This document shows positions 16,801 to 26,155 of a stretch of 64,000 bases of DNA, one piece after another. The stretch comes from Rhodalgimonas zhirmunskyi (GTDB lineage: Bacteria; Pseudomonadota; Alphaproteobacteria; Rhodobacterales; Rhodobacteraceae). The position numbers and the translations under genes were made by a program. The DNA is taken from positions 62,001 to 126,000 of the forward strand of contig JANFFA010000003.1 of NCBI GenBank assembly GCA_030848925.1, in the 5' to 3' direction. Under the pieces are notes generated by a model that did no database searches, was not told the DNA's origin, and was given only the letters and a program-made list of their open reading frames with translations. Each line of letters opens with the position of its first letter. Positions within the stretch are counted from its first letter, which is position 1.

Positions 16801-17289
16801 TCACACCTCGATCACATCCCCAACAACGCCCTCTTTGACGGCCTGCATGGCCACATAGGTCGATGTCCCCGCCACATGCGGAAGGCCCGAAATCTCCTCA
16901 CCCAGAACCCGGCGATAGGCCCGCATATCGCGCGTGCGCACCTTCAACAGGTAGTCGAACCCGGCGGCCATCATGTGCGCCTCTTCCACCTCGGCGATTT
17001 TGGCCACCGCCGCGTTGAACGCCCTGAGCGCCGCCTCGCGCGTGTCGCTCAACCGCACTTCGACAAAGGCCACGTGATCAAGGCCCAGTCGCACACTATC
17101 GAACATCGCGCGATACCCCCGGATCACGCCACTCTGTTCCAGCCGCTTCACCCGCGCCTGCACCGGCGATTTCGAAAGCCCCACCCGGCGCGCCAGATCG
17201 GCAATCGAAATGCGCCCCTGCCCGGCCAGAATCTCCATGATCCGCCAATCGAACTCGTCCAACCCGGTTATTTCAGTCCGTTCGCCCAT
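16801..17289 (-). CDS. putR: Lrp/AsnC family regulator, probably PutR
   Basis: A 162-residue Lrp-type regulator. The HTH (about 10-60, with RISIADLARRVGLSKSPVQARVKRLE) is followed by a RAM/ligand domain (70-150). It is transcribed away from putA with only 72 bp between the start codons. This is the arrangement of PutR, the proline-responsive activator of putA in alphaproteobacteria. AGGGG lies six bases before the ATG at 17289. Confidence 0.85.
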   Translation of the reverse strand: MGERTEITGLDEFDWRIMEILAGQGRISIADLARRVGLSKSPVQARVKRLEQSGVIRGYRAMFDSVRLGLDHVAFVEVRLSDTREAALRAFNAAVAKIAEVEEAHMMAAGFDYLLKVRTRDMRAYRRVLGEEISGLPHVAGTSTYVAMQAVKEGVVGDVIEV

Positions 17290-17361
17290 CACATCCCCTC
17301 AATTCAGTCCAATCGCCCGCCGATTCCCCGCTATCCTACCTCAAACAGTCCGGAGCCCGCC

Positions 17362-20300
17362 ATGAATTCGACCCCACACACAACCGCCATGCAATTCAGC
17401 GATCTCGATCACCTCACCTACGCGGACGAGGGCGAAACCCTCGCCGCCCTCATCACCCGTGCCGCGCTTACCCCGCAAGATCGCGACCAGATCACGCAAG
17501 CGGCCGCCGCCCTCGTGCGTGCCATCCGCGCCCGCGCCAACCCCGGCATGATGGAGGTGTTCCTCGCCGAATATGGCCTCTCCACCGACGAAGGCATCGC
17601 GCTCATGTGTCTGGCCGAGGCGCTGCTCAGGGTGCCGGATTCCGAAACCATCGACGCGCTGATCGAAGACAAGATCGCGCCCTCGGACTGGGCCGCGCAT
17701 ATGGGCGGCTCCACCTCTCCCCTCGTCAATGCCTCGACATGGGCGCTCATGCTCACCGGCCGCGTGCTCGACGATCCGCAGCCGGGCCTTGTCGGCACCC
17801 TCAAGGGCGCGGTCCGCCGTCTGGGAGAGCCTGTCATTCGCACCGCCACCGCCCGCGCGATGAAGGAAATGGGCCGCCAGTTCGTGCTGGGCGAAACCAT
17901 CGCCGCCGCCATGGCCCGCGCCGCCAAGATGGAGGAAAAGGGCTACACCTATTCCTACGACATGCTGGGCGAGGCCGCGCGCACGGAAAACGACGCCACC
18001 CGCTATCACCTTGCCTATTCGCGCGCCATCACCGCCATCGCCGAGGCCTGCCATAGCCCCGATATTCGCGAAAACCCTGGCATCTCGGTCAAGCTGTCGG
18101 CGCTACATCCGCGCTACGAGGTCGCCCAAGAAGCCCGCGTCATGGACGAGTTGGTCCCGCGCCTGCGCTCGCTCGCCATCCTCGCCAAATCCGCCCGCAT
18201 GGGCCTGAATATTGATGCGGAAGAGGCCGACCGCCTGACCCTCTCGCTCAAGGTGATCGAAACCGTGCTGCGCGAACCCGCGCTCAAGGGATGGGATGGT
18301 TTCGGCGTGGTGGTGCAGGCCTATGGTCAGCGCGCCCTGCCGGTGATCGACCAGCTTTATGCGCTGGCCGAAGACACCGACCGCCGCCTGATGATCCGCC
18401 TCGTGAAAGGGGCCTATTGGGACAGCGAGGTGAAACGCGCACAGGTCGAAGGCCTGCCCGGTTTCCCGGTCTTCACCCGCAAATCCGCGACCGACATTTC
18501 CTATATCGCGGGCGCGCGCAACCTGCTGTCGAAAACCGACCGGCTCTATCCGCAATTCGCGACCCACAACGCCCATACGGCTGCGTCCGTTCTGCACATG
18601 GCCCGCGATATGGGCGTGGCGCATGAGGCGTTCGAATTCCAACGCCTGCACGGCATGGGCGAGGCGCTGCACGACATCCTTCTGAAGGAGCAGAAAACCC
18701 ACTGCCGCATCTACGCCCCGGTCGGCGCGCATCGCGATCTTCTGGCCTATCTCGTCCGCCGCCTCTTGGAGAACGGCGCGAACTCGAGCTTCGTCAACCA
18801 GATCGTCGATGAAGACGTCCCGCCAGAAGAGGTCGCCCGCGACCCCTTCACCGCGCACGAATTGGCCAAGCCCCCCTTCCCCACTGGCCCCGAATTATTC
18901 CAACCCGAGCGCGTGAACTCCAAGGGGTTCGACCTGACCCACGCCCCCACGCTGGCCGCGATCGACACCGCCCGCGCGCCGTTCATGGCGCATCACTGGC
19001 AGGCAACACCGCTGCTCGCGGCCCCCTGCGCCCCCGAAGCCGCGCGTCCTTGCGAAAACCCCGCCGGTCCCGCCGATCCCCCCGGCACCGTCGCCTTCGC
19101 CAGCGCGGCCGATGTGCAAACCGCCCTCGCCCACGCCGCGCCGTGGGATGCCCCGGCACAGGCGCGCGCCAAAACCTTGGGCAAAGCCGCCGACCTTTAC
19201 GAGGCGCATTTCGGCGAACTCTTCGCCCTGCTCCACCGCGAGGCCGGAAAAACCCTGCCCGACGCCGTCGCCGAACTGCGCGAAGCGGTGGATTTCCTGC
19301 GCTACTACGCCGCCAACGCGCCTGACACACCCCCGGCAGGCCGCTTCACCTGCATCTCGCCGTGGAACTTCCCACTTGCCATCTTCACCGGGCAAATTGC
19401 CGCCGCGCTGGCCGCGGGCAACGCCGTGCTGGCCAAACCGGCCGAGCAAACCCCGCTGATCGCGCATCGCGCCGTGCAATTGCTGCACGAGGCCGGGGTG
19501 CCCCGCGCCGCGTTGCAACTCCTGCCCGGCGCGGGAGCGGTGGGCGCCGCGCTCACCTCGGATGCGCGCGTAGATGGTGTGGCCTTCACCGGCTCCACCG
19601 ACACCGCGCAAATCATCCGCCGCGCCATGGCCGACAACCTCGCCCCCGGCGCGCCGCTGATCGCCGAAACCGGCGGGCTCAACGCCATGATCGTCGATTC
19701 CACCGCCCTGCCTGAACAGGCCGTGCAGGCCATCGTCGAAAGCGCCTTCCAGTCGGCGGGCCAGCGCTGCTCCGCCCTGCGCTGCCTCTACGTGCAAGAG
19801 GACATCGCCCCCCATTTCACCGAAATGCTCAAAGGCGCGATGGATCAGCTTTCAATGGGCGACCCGGCACAGCTGTCCACCGACATCGGCCCAGTGATCG
19901 ACGCCGAGGCCCACAGCCCCATCGCCGATCACATCGCCAAAGCCCGCGCCGAAGGCCGCCTGCTGCACGAGGTCCGCACCCCGAACGCGGGCCATTTCAT
20001 CGCGCCGACGCTGATCCGCATCCCCGGCATCAGCGCGCTCAAGCGCGAAATCTTCGGCCCCGTCCTTCATATTGCAACCTTCAAGGCGTCCGAACTTGAC
20101 GGGGTGATCGACGCCATCAACGCCACCGGCTATGGCCTCACCTTCGGGCTGCAAACCCGCATCGACGATCGGGTGCAGCACGTGTCCGAACGCATCCATG
20201 CCGGCAACATCTACGTCAACCGCAACCAGATCGGCGCCATCGTCGGCAGTCAGCCCTTCGGCGGCGAGGGGCTCTCCGGCACCGGCCCCAAGGCCGGCGG

Positions 20301-20811
20301 GCCACACTACCTGCCCCGCTTCGCCACCCCCGCCCCGCGCAGGGCCACCGAAAGCTGGCCCAACGCGATGTCGGCCAAGGACATGCAAACCGCCATCAAC
20401 GCCGCCCCCAAAGCGCCCCCGAAGGAAACTCTCACCCTCCCCGGCCCCACCGGGGAATCGAACCGCCTGACCCTGACACCGCGCGCCCCCCTCCTCTGCC
20501 TCGGCCCCGGGGACGAGGCCGCGCGCGCACAGGCCGATCTCGTCCGCGCCCTCGGCGCGACGCCCGTCCGCGCCACCGGCACGCTGCCGCCCGAGGCGCT
20601 GGAAACCCTCACCGGCTTCTCCGCCGCCCTGCTCTGGAGTGATGCCGACACCGCGCGCCCCTATGCCCGCGCGCTCGCACGGCGCACCGGCCCGATCCTG
20701 CCGCTTCTCACCGGCGCGCCCGATGCCGCCCACGCGCTGCACGAACGTCACGTCTGCGTCGACACAACCGCCTCGGGGGGCAATGCGGCGCTTCTGGGGG
20801 GTAACGGCTGA
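17362..20811 (+). CDS. putA: Bifunctional proline dehydrogenase / L-glutamate gamma-semialdehyde dehydrogenase PutA
   Basis: A 1149-residue enzyme that oxidises proline to glutamate. The FAD-dependent proline dehydrogenase barrel spans about 150-460 (VKLSALHPRYE, IDAEEADRL, VKGAYWDSEVKRAQ, RIYAPVGAHRDLLAYLVRRLLENGANSSF in part). The aldehyde dehydrogenase spans about 500-980 (CISPWNFPLAIFTGQIAAAL, ETGGLNAMIVDSTA, catalytic C803 in SAGQRCSALRC). A shorter C-terminal domain follows. There is no N-terminal ribbon-helix-helix DNA-binding domain, so regulation is by the adjacent PutR. GGAG precedes the ATG at 17362; the 215-codon upstream extension is not coding. Confidence 0.96.
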   Translation: MNSTPHTTAMQFSDLDHLTYADEGETLAALITRAALTPQDRDQITQAAAALVRAIRARANPGMMEVFLAEYGLSTDEGIALMCLAEALLRVPDSETIDALIEDKIAPSDWAAHMGGSTSPLVNASTWALMLTGRVLDDPQPGLVGTLKGAVRRLGEPVIRTATARAMKEMGRQFVLGETIAAAMARAAKMEEKGYTYSYDMLGEAARTENDATRYHLAYSRAITAIAEACHSPDIRENPGISVKLSALHPRYEVAQEARVMDELVPRLRSLAILAKSARMGLNIDAEEADRLTLSLKVIETVLREPALKGWDGFGVVVQAYGQRALPVIDQLYALAEDTDRRLMIRLVKGAYWDSEVKRAQVEGLPGFPVFTRKSATDISYIAGARNLLSKTDRLYPQFATHNAHTAASVLHMARDMGVAHEAFEFQRLHGMGEALHDILLKEQKTHCRIYAPVGAHRDLLAYLVRRLLENGANSSFVNQIVDEDVPPEEVARDPFTAHELAKPPFPTGPELFQPERVNSKGFDLTHAPTLAAIDTARAPFMAHHWQATPLLAAPCAPEAARPCENPAGPADPPGTVAFASAADVQTALAHAAPWDAPAQARAKTLGKAADLYEAHFGELFALLHREAGKTLPDAVAELREAVDFLRYYAANAPDTPPAGRFTCISPWNFPLAIFTGQIAAALAAGNAVLAKPAEQTPLIAHRAVQLLHEAGVPRAALQLLPGAGAVGAALTSDARVDGVAFTGSTDTAQIIRRAMADNLAPGAPLIAETGGLNAMIVDSTALPEQAVQAIVESAFQSAGQRCSALRCLYVQEDIAPHFTEMLKGAMDQLSMGDPAQLSTDIGPVIDAEAHSPIADHIAKARAEGRLLHEVRTPNAGHFIAPTLIRIPGISALKREIFGPVLHIATFKASELDGVIDAINATGYGLTFGLQTRIDDRVQHVSERIHAGNIYVNRNQIGAIVGSQPFGGEGLSGTGPKAGGPHYLPRFATPAPRRATESWPNAMSAKDMQTAINAAPKAPPKETLTLPGPTGESNRLTLTPRAPLLCLGPGDEAARAQADLVRALGATPVRATGTLPPEALETLTGFSAALLWSDADTARPYARALARRTGPILPLLTGAPDAAHALHERHVCVDTTASGGNAALLGGNG

Positions 20812-20848
20812 ACCTCGAGTCGTGGCGCATCTGGCAGCGTTGGGATTC

Positions 20849-20920
20849 GAGTATTTATGGAAAAATGAAAGGATAGGGGCGCAGACAGGGCCTGTCGTTC
20901 TTTTATGGCCATAAATACCC
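20849..20920. repeat. Repeat family A, diverged palindrome after putA
   Basis: GAGTATTTATGG (20849-20860) and CCATAAATACCC (20909-20920) form the outer stem. The left side continues into AAAAATGAAAGG as in the copy at 3600, while the right inner arm has decayed. It lies between putA and the rhomboid gene and may terminate putA. Confidence 0.6.
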
Positions 20921-20993
20921 ATATCGCCACGCCACCAAGAGCGCGCCCTTTTGCGGCTTTTCGCGGCCGCAGAAAGCGGCTAGCCTCGCGCGC

Positions 20994-21746
20994 ATGTTTC
21001 CGATCCGCGATCACAACCCCTCGGGGCGCACGCCCTATGTCACCTACGCGCTGATCGTGGTGAACGTGGTGGTGTTTCTCGCCACGCTCGGGATCGAACA
21101 GAACAGCCGCGCGCTCATGCAGTTCTATTTCGATTGGGCGATCATCCCCGCGCGGGTCGAAGCCGGGGAGGGCTTCTACACGCTCATCACCTCGATGTTC
21201 CTGCATGCGGGCTTCATGCATATCGCGGGCAACATGCTGTTCCTGTGGATCTTCGGCGACAATCTCGAAGACATCATGGGCCACGTCGGCTTTCTTATCT
21301 TCTATCTGCTTGCGGGCACCGGCGCGGGGCTGGTGCATGTGATGATGTCGCCCGCGTCACTTGTGCCCACGGTCGGCGCGTCGGGCGCGATCGCGGCGGT
21401 GATGGGCGGGTATCTCCTGCTCTTTCCCAAGGCCAAGATCGATATCCTCGTCATCTTCATCATCTTCTTCAAGATCTTCACCATCCCGGCCTGGATCATG
21501 CTGGCGATCTGGTTCGCGATCCAGTTCTTCGGCGGGCTCGCCGCCGATCCTGACGCGGGCGGCGTGGCCTATTGGGCACATGCGGGCGGCTTCGTCCTTG
21601 GCGCCATTCTGGCGCTGCCGGTGTTCCTGCGCCGGGGCGGCCCGGCCTTCTGGAACCGCACCCATGGCCTGCCGCCACATCCGGCGGCGCACTACGATCC
21701 CTCGCGCATCCCCACCGTGCGCCGGTCTGTGCGCCGGCGACGCTGA
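20994..21746 (+). CDS. Rhomboid family intramembrane serine protease
   Basis: A 250-residue rhomboid with six to seven membrane segments. The active-site set is intact: HAGFMHIAGN (H71, H76, N80, oxyanion), TVGASGAIAAVMG with nucleophile S130 in GASG, and WAHAGGF with H196. It cleaves membrane proteins within the bilayer; the substrate is unknown. Its stop overlaps the next ATG as TGATG. Compare the second rhomboid at 62958-63668, which lacks these residues. Confidence 0.92.
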   Translation: MFPIRDHNPSGRTPYVTYALIVVNVVVFLATLGIEQNSRALMQFYFDWAIIPARVEAGEGFYTLITSMFLHAGFMHIAGNMLFLWIFGDNLEDIMGHVGFLIFYLLAGTGAGLVHVMMSPASLVPTVGASGAIAAVMGGYLLLFPKAKIDILVIFIIFFKIFTIPAWIMLAIWFAIQFFGGLAADPDAGGVAYWAHAGGFVLGAILALPVFLRRGGPAFWNRTHGLPPHPAAHYDPSRIPTVRRSVRRRR

Positions 21747-22114
21747 TGGGCGCGGCGCTTACGCTCACCTGCCATTGCGGTGCGGTGGAACTTCGCCTGC
21801 GCCCCTCAATGCCGCTGTCAGAGGCGCGCCACTGCAACTGCTCGTTCTGCCGCAGGCGCGCGGCGGCCACCGTCTCTGTCCCGCAGGACGCGCTCGAAAT
21901 CGTCAGGGGCGCTGGCAACCTCACCCTCTACCAATTCGGCACCTGCACGGCGCAGCATTATTTCTGCAAGACCTGCGGCATCTACACCCACCACCGCCGC
22001 CGCTCGGACCCGAGCGCATACGGCGTCAACCTCGGCGCGATCAAAGGCGTCAACCCCGAGGATTACGAGCCGCTCGAATGGACCGACGGCATCAACCATC
22101 CCTCGGATCGCTAA
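21746..22114 (+). CDS. GFA family (glutathione-dependent formaldehyde-activating/CENP-V-like) protein
   Basis: A 122-residue zinc-binding GFA-fold protein. The cysteine pattern is complete: CHCGAVEL near residue 9, CNCSFCRRR around residues 31-36, and the CKTCGIYTHH block around 73-82. Members bind zinc and sometimes glutathione adducts, but the activity of most is unknown. The start overlaps the rhomboid stop, so the genes are probably co-transcribed. Confidence 0.88.
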   Translation: MGAALTLTCHCGAVELRLRPSMPLSEARHCNCSFCRRRAAATVSVPQDALEIVRGAGNLTLYQFGTCTAQHYFCKTCGIYTHHRRRSDPSAYGVNLGAIKGVNPEDYEPLEWTDGINHPSDR

Positions 22115-22120
22115 CCCTGC

Positions 22121-23644
22121 CTAGACCTCCTCGCCCTTGCTAAGCCGGTCGAGGAACCGTCCCGCCTCGGCCCGGATCGTGTCGCGCTTGTCACCATCCA
22201 TCCGGTCCCACGTCGAATAAATCCGCCCCATCCGGTGATTGCTTTCGAACCGCTCGCGATGGCGGTCCATGAACTGCCAGTAAAGTAGGTTGAACGGGCA
22301 GGCCGTCTCGCCCGTTTTCTGCTTCACGTCATAGGCGCAGCCGCTGCAATAATCGCTCATCTTGTCGATGTAATTGCCCGAACTGACATAGGGTTTCGAC
22401 CCCACCACACCGCCATCGGCGAACTGGCTCATCCCCACGGTGTTGGGCGCCTCCACCCACTCGAAGGCATCGGCATAAACGCTCAGGTACCATTCATGCA
22501 CCTCTGCCGGATCGGCCCCGATCAGCAGCGCGAAATTGCCCGTCACCATCAGCCGCTGGATATGATGCGCATAGGCATCCTCGCGCGTCTGTTCGACCGC
22601 ATAGGACAGGCAGGCCATCTTCGTCTCGCCCCCCCAGTAAAGCGCGGGCAAACCCCGCTGGTGGTTCAGCCGGTTGCGCCGGGTATACTCCGGCCCCTCG
22701 CGGAAATAGATGCCGCGCACAAATTCGCGCCAGCCGAGGATCTGCCGAATGAACCCTTCCGCCGAATTGATCGCCACCTTGCCCGTCGCATAAGCCTCGG
22801 CCGCCCGCTGACAGACCTCCATCGGCGACAACAACCCGATGTTCATGTAGATCGACAGCAGGGAATGGTTCAGGAAGCGATCGTCGCGCAGCATCGCATC
22901 CTGCACATCGCCGAATCCATCCAGCGAATGGCGCACGAAATGATCCAGCGCGCGCAGCGCCTGCGCGCGTGTCACGCCAAAGGTAAAGGGGCGCAGCGTG
23001 CCGAAATTCTCGCCGAACTCACGCCCGACCAGATCCAGCACCTCTTCCGTCATGTCGTCCGGCGTGAACTCCATCGGTGAGGAGCGCAGCAAATCCGGCT
23101 CTGCCGATTTGCGGTTTTCCTTGTCGTAATTCCACTCACCGCCCGCCGGGCTGTCGCCCTCCATCAACAGGCCAGTCTTGCGCCGCATCTCGCGGTAGAA
23201 CCATTCAAGGCGCAACTCCTTGCGCCCCTCGGCCCAGGCCTCGAACTCTTCGAGCGAACAGATGAAGCGATCATCGGCTTTGAACCGGATGTCGAGCGGG
23301 CAGTCCTCCAGCGCCGCGATCAGCCGCCATTCGCCGGGCCGCGTCACGATCACCTCGCTGGCGCCGACCTCCTCGGCGCGGCGCAGCAATTCGCCGGGGA
23401 TGGAGCCCGCGTTTTCCGCATCATCATAGCGGGTATAGCGCACATACCATCCCGCATCGCGCAACTCTTCGGCAAAGTGCCGCATCGCTGCGAAAATCAA
23501 CGCGATCTTCTTGGGGTGGTGCGGCACATAAGACGCCTCGTCCCGCACCTCGGCCATGACCACGACATCGCCCGCCTCTGCCGCCCTCAGCGCCGAAAGG
23601 TCACTCGAAAGCTGGTCCCCCAGCACAAGGATCAGACGACTCAC
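22121..23644 (-). CDS. FeS-type bacterial cryptochrome/(6-4) photolyase (CryB/PhrB-like)
   Basis: A 507-residue cryptochrome/photolyase. The antenna domain begins RLILVLGDQLSSDL, and the C-terminal half binds FAD. Four cysteines (C345, C433, C436, C449) have the same spacing as the [4Fe-4S] ligands of Rhodobacter CryB and Agrobacterium PhrB as I recall them. These enzymes repair (6-4) photoproducts, and CryB also affects photosynthesis gene expression. The ATG overlaps the upstream SDR stop as ATGA. It converges with the GFA gene, with six bases between stops. Confidence 0.9.
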   Translation of the reverse strand: MSRLILVLGDQLSSDLSALRAAEAGDVVVMAEVRDEASYVPHHPKKIALIFAAMRHFAEELRDAGWYVRYTRYDDAENAGSIPGELLRRAEEVGASEVIVTRPGEWRLIAALEDCPLDIRFKADDRFICSLEEFEAWAEGRKELRLEWFYREMRRKTGLLMEGDSPAGGEWNYDKENRKSAEPDLLRSSPMEFTPDDMTEEVLDLVGREFGENFGTLRPFTFGVTRAQALRALDHFVRHSLDGFGDVQDAMLRDDRFLNHSLLSIYMNIGLLSPMEVCQRAAEAYATGKVAINSAEGFIRQILGWREFVRGIYFREGPEYTRRNRLNHQRGLPALYWGGETKMACLSYAVEQTREDAYAHHIQRLMVTGNFALLIGADPAEVHEWYLSVYADAFEWVEAPNTVGMSQFADGGVVGSKPYVSSGNYIDKMSDYCSGCAYDVKQKTGETACPFNLLYWQFMDRHRERFESNHRMGRIYSTWDRMDGDKRDTIRAEAGRFLDRLSKGEEV

Positions 23645-24300
23645 CAGACCACCCTTTCGCCCTTCCAGTCGAAAAACTGCCCGGTCTGCTCGGGCCCCAA
23701 CCCCTCAAGCACACCCAGAAGGTAGGCCGCCGCCTCTTCCGGGGAAAGCTTGTCACGCCCGCCATAATCTGCGGTGAACTCGGTCGCCACGGTGCCCGGG
23801 TGCAGCGCCACGCAAACCGCCTGTTTGTGACTGCGCGCCAGTTCGATCGCGCCGGTGTGGATCACCTGATTCAGCGCCGCTTTCGAGGCGCGATAGGAAT
23901 ACCATCCCCCCGCCCGGTTATCCCCGATCGAGCCGACCCTTGCCGAAAGGGCCGCGAACACACCGCGCCGATCCCGCGGCAACAACCGCGCGGCATGGCG
24001 TAAAACCAGCGCAGGGCCGATGGTGTTCACCGCGAATTGCGCCGCCATTTCCTCGGCGGTGATCTCTTTCAACGCCTTCTCGGGCCGCTCTGCCACGCCG
24101 GTCAGGATCCCGCTCGCCACGAAGATCAGATCGAACCCCGGCTCCAGCCGCGCCAACATGCCCTCGACCACGGGCGGCTCGGTCAGATCGAACCCGTCGG
24201 CCCGACTCAACCCCGTCACATCCACGCCACGCTCTTCCAATTCGGCAACGAGTGCGGCGCCAATGCCCCCCGAAGCCCCGATGATCAATGCTCTTTTCAT
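23641..24300 (-). CDS. Short-chain dehydrogenase/reductase (C-factor-like)
   Basis: A 219-residue SDR with the nucleotide motif GASGGIGAA near the N-terminus, the catalytic YRASKAALNQ (Tyr and Lys) and an HPGTVATEF segment. The family uses NAD(P)H on unknown carbonyl or alcohol substrates. The ATG at 24300 has AAGGGG just upstream, preferred over a frame nine codons longer. It precedes and overlaps the photolyase gene, so the two are probably one operon. Confidence 0.86.
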   Translation of the reverse strand: MKRALIIGASGGIGAALVAELEERGVDVTGLSRADGFDLTEPPVVEGMLARLEPGFDLIFVASGILTGVAERPEKALKEITAEEMAAQFAVNTIGPALVLRHAARLLPRDRRGVFAALSARVGSIGDNRAGGWYSYRASKAALNQVIHTGAIELARSHKQAVCVALHPGTVATEFTADYGGRDKLSPEEAAAYLLGVLEGLGPEQTGQFFDWKGERVVW

Positions 24301-24365
24301 ACCCCTTCTACGCATGAAGCCGGACAAGAGTTCAATTATTCACTTTTCATTTCTCGAATCCTGCC

Positions 24366-24371
24366 TATAGT
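24366..24371 (+). promoter_or_regulatory. Candidate promoter -10 for the leuA leader
   Basis: TATAGT, with a weak TTTTCA hexamer 16 bp upstream (24344-24349). It lies nine bases before the leader-peptide ATG. This implies a very short 5' leader. Confidence 0.35.
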
Positions 24372-24379
24372 CCGGCCTC

Positions 24380-24478
24380 ATGACGACAAGCGCCCATATC
24401 GCCGCTATTTGCGGCACGGCCCCCGGCTCCGCCCGGCTGCCCTTGCGCGCGCTTCTTCTTCTCCTTAGCCGCCTCTGA
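24380..24478 (+). CDS. leuL: Leucine-rich leader peptide of leuA
   Basis: A 32-codon ORF beginning MTTSAHIAAICG and ending RALLLLLSRL. Eight of the last 13 codons are Leu, with five consecutive at 25-29 (four of them CTT or CTC variants: CTT CTT CTT CTC CTT). It ends 80 bp before leuA. A run of cognate codons just before alternative stem structures is the hallmark of ribosome-mediated attenuation of leucine biosynthesis. Confidence 0.8.
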   Translation: MTTSAHIAAICGTAPGSARLPLRALLLLLSRL

Positions 24479-24520
24479 GCGTGCCTGTCGGCGCGACCGC
24501 TCAGAGGGGGAATTCGCGCC
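24472..24520 (+). promoter_or_regulatory. Alternative stems between leuL and leuA (attenuator-like)
   Basis: Stem A pairs CCTCTGAGCG (24472-24481) with CGCTCAGAGG (24498-24507) and overlaps the leader stop codon. Stem B pairs GGCGCGA (24490-24496) with TCGCGCC (24514-24520). They cross, so they are mutually exclusive or form a pseudoknot. Neither is followed by a U run, so classical Rho-independent termination is not evident. Confidence 0.6.
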
Positions 24521-24558
24521 ACGCACCATAGGCCAAGGACAGCAAAAAGAGATCCGAC

Positions 24559-26130
24559 ATGACCAATACATCCGACCAGAACCGCGTTCTGATTTTCGAC
24601 ACGACTCTGCGCGACGGTGAGCAATCCCCCGGCGCCACCATGACCCACGAGGAAAAACTCGAAATCGCCGAGATGCTCGACGATATGGGTGTCGATATCA
24701 TCGAAGCGGGCTTCCCGATCGCCTCCGAAGGCGATTTTCGCGCTGTGAAAGAGATCGCTGAGCGGTCGAAAAATTCGGTTATCTGCGGGCTTTCGCGCGC
24801 CAACTTCAAGGACATCGACCGCTGCTGGGAGGCGGTGAAACACGCCGGCAAGCCGCGCATCCACACCTTCATCGGCACCTCGCCGCTGCACCGCCAGATC
24901 CCCAACCTGACACAGGACGAAATGGCCGACCGTATCCATGAAACGGTCAGCCACGCGCGCAACCTGTGCGAAGATGTGCAATGGTCGCCGATGGATGCCA
25001 CCCGCACCGAATGGGATTATCTCTGCCGCGTGGTGGAGATCGCCATCAAGGCGGGTGCCACCACGATCAACATCCCCGACACCGTCGGCTACTCCGCCCC
25101 CGAGGAAAGCGCCAACATCATCCGCGGCCTGATCGAACAGGTGCCCGGGGCCTCGGACGTGATCTTCGCCACCCACTGCCACAATGACCTCGGCATGGCG
25201 ACGGCCAACTCGCTGGCCGCTGTCGCCGGTGGCGCGCGCCAGATCGAATGCACCATCAACGGTCTGGGCGAACGCGCCGGTAACACCGCGCTGGAAGAGG
25301 TCGTCATGGCCCTCAAGGTGCGCCACGACATCATGCCGTGGTCCACCGGCATCGACACCACCAAGATCATGGCGATCTCGCGCCGCGTCTCGACCGTCTC
25401 GGGCTTCCCGGTGCAGTTCAACAAGGCCATCGTCGGCAAGAACGCCTTCGCCCATGAATCCGGCATCCATCAGGACGGCATGCTGAAAAACCCCGAGAAC
25501 TTCGAAATCATGAAGCCCTCGGATGTGGGCCTCGCCGCGTCCTCGCTGCCGCTGGGCAAACACTCGGGCCGCGCCGCGCTGCGCGACAAGCTGGAAACGC
25601 TGGGCTTTGAAGTGGGCGACAACCAGCTCAAGGACGTGTTCGTGCGCTTCAAGGATCTGGCCGACCGCAAGAAAGAGGTGTTCGATGACGACATCCTCGC
25701 CCTGATGCGCGTGTCGGAGACCACCGACAACGCCACCCTGAAACTGAAATCGCTGAAGGTCACCTGCGGCACCGGCGGCCCGGCCACAGCCGAAATCGTG
25801 ATGGAGGAGGACGGGATCGAGAAAACCGCCACCACCCAAGGCGACGGCCCGGTCGACGCCAGCTTCAAGGCGGTCCGCGCGGTGCACCCGACCGAGGCGC
25901 ATCTGGAACTCTACCAGGTCCACGCCGTGACCGAAGGCACCGATGCGCAGGCCACCGTCTCGGTCCGGCTCGAAGAAGGCGGCAACATCGCCACCGGCCA
26001 ATCGGCCGATACCGATACCGTCGTCGCCTCGACCAAGGCCTATATCCACGCCCTCAACCGCCTGCTCACGCGGCGTGGCAAACTGGGCGAGGATCAAAAG
26101 GAAATCAGCTACCGCGACGTGGCCGAATAA
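24559..26130 (+). CDS. leuA: 2-isopropylmalate synthase
   Basis: A 523-residue LeuA catalysing the first committed step of leucine synthesis (acetyl-CoA plus 2-ketoisovalerate). The catalytic barrel contains IFDTTLRDGEQSPG and the metal motif THCHNDLGMATANS, then GLGERAGNTALEE. The C-terminal LeuA dimer domain provides leucine feedback inhibition. A leucine-rich leader peptide and alternative stems lie directly upstream, so control by both attenuation and allostery is likely. A strong terminator follows. Confidence 0.96.
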   Translation: MTNTSDQNRVLIFDTTLRDGEQSPGATMTHEEKLEIAEMLDDMGVDIIEAGFPIASEGDFRAVKEIAERSKNSVICGLSRANFKDIDRCWEAVKHAGKPRIHTFIGTSPLHRQIPNLTQDEMADRIHETVSHARNLCEDVQWSPMDATRTEWDYLCRVVEIAIKAGATTINIPDTVGYSAPEESANIIRGLIEQVPGASDVIFATHCHNDLGMATANSLAAVAGGARQIECTINGLGERAGNTALEEVVMALKVRHDIMPWSTGIDTTKIMAISRRVSTVSGFPVQFNKAIVGKNAFAHESGIHQDGMLKNPENFEIMKPSDVGLAASSLPLGKHSGRAALRDKLETLGFEVGDNQLKDVFVRFKDLADRKKEVFDDDILALMRVSETTDNATLKLKSLKVTCGTGGPATAEIVMEEDGIEKTATTQGDGPVDASFKAVRAVHPTEAHLELYQVHAVTEGTDAQATVSVRLEEGGNIATGQSADTDTVVASTKAYIHALNRLLTRRGKLGEDQKEISYRDVAE

Positions 26131-26155
26131 CACACCCCGTCAAACAAGAGCTCGA

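Noticed and set aside
16717-17361. Upstream extension of the putA reading frame
   Set aside because: It overlaps the opposite-strand putR gene and the TPR gene promoter region; conserved PutA sequence and a ribosome site begin at 17362.
24340-26133. A 597-codon minus-strand open frame opposite leuA
   Set aside because: It mirrors the leuA codons and would run through the leuA leader and promoter; no protein features.
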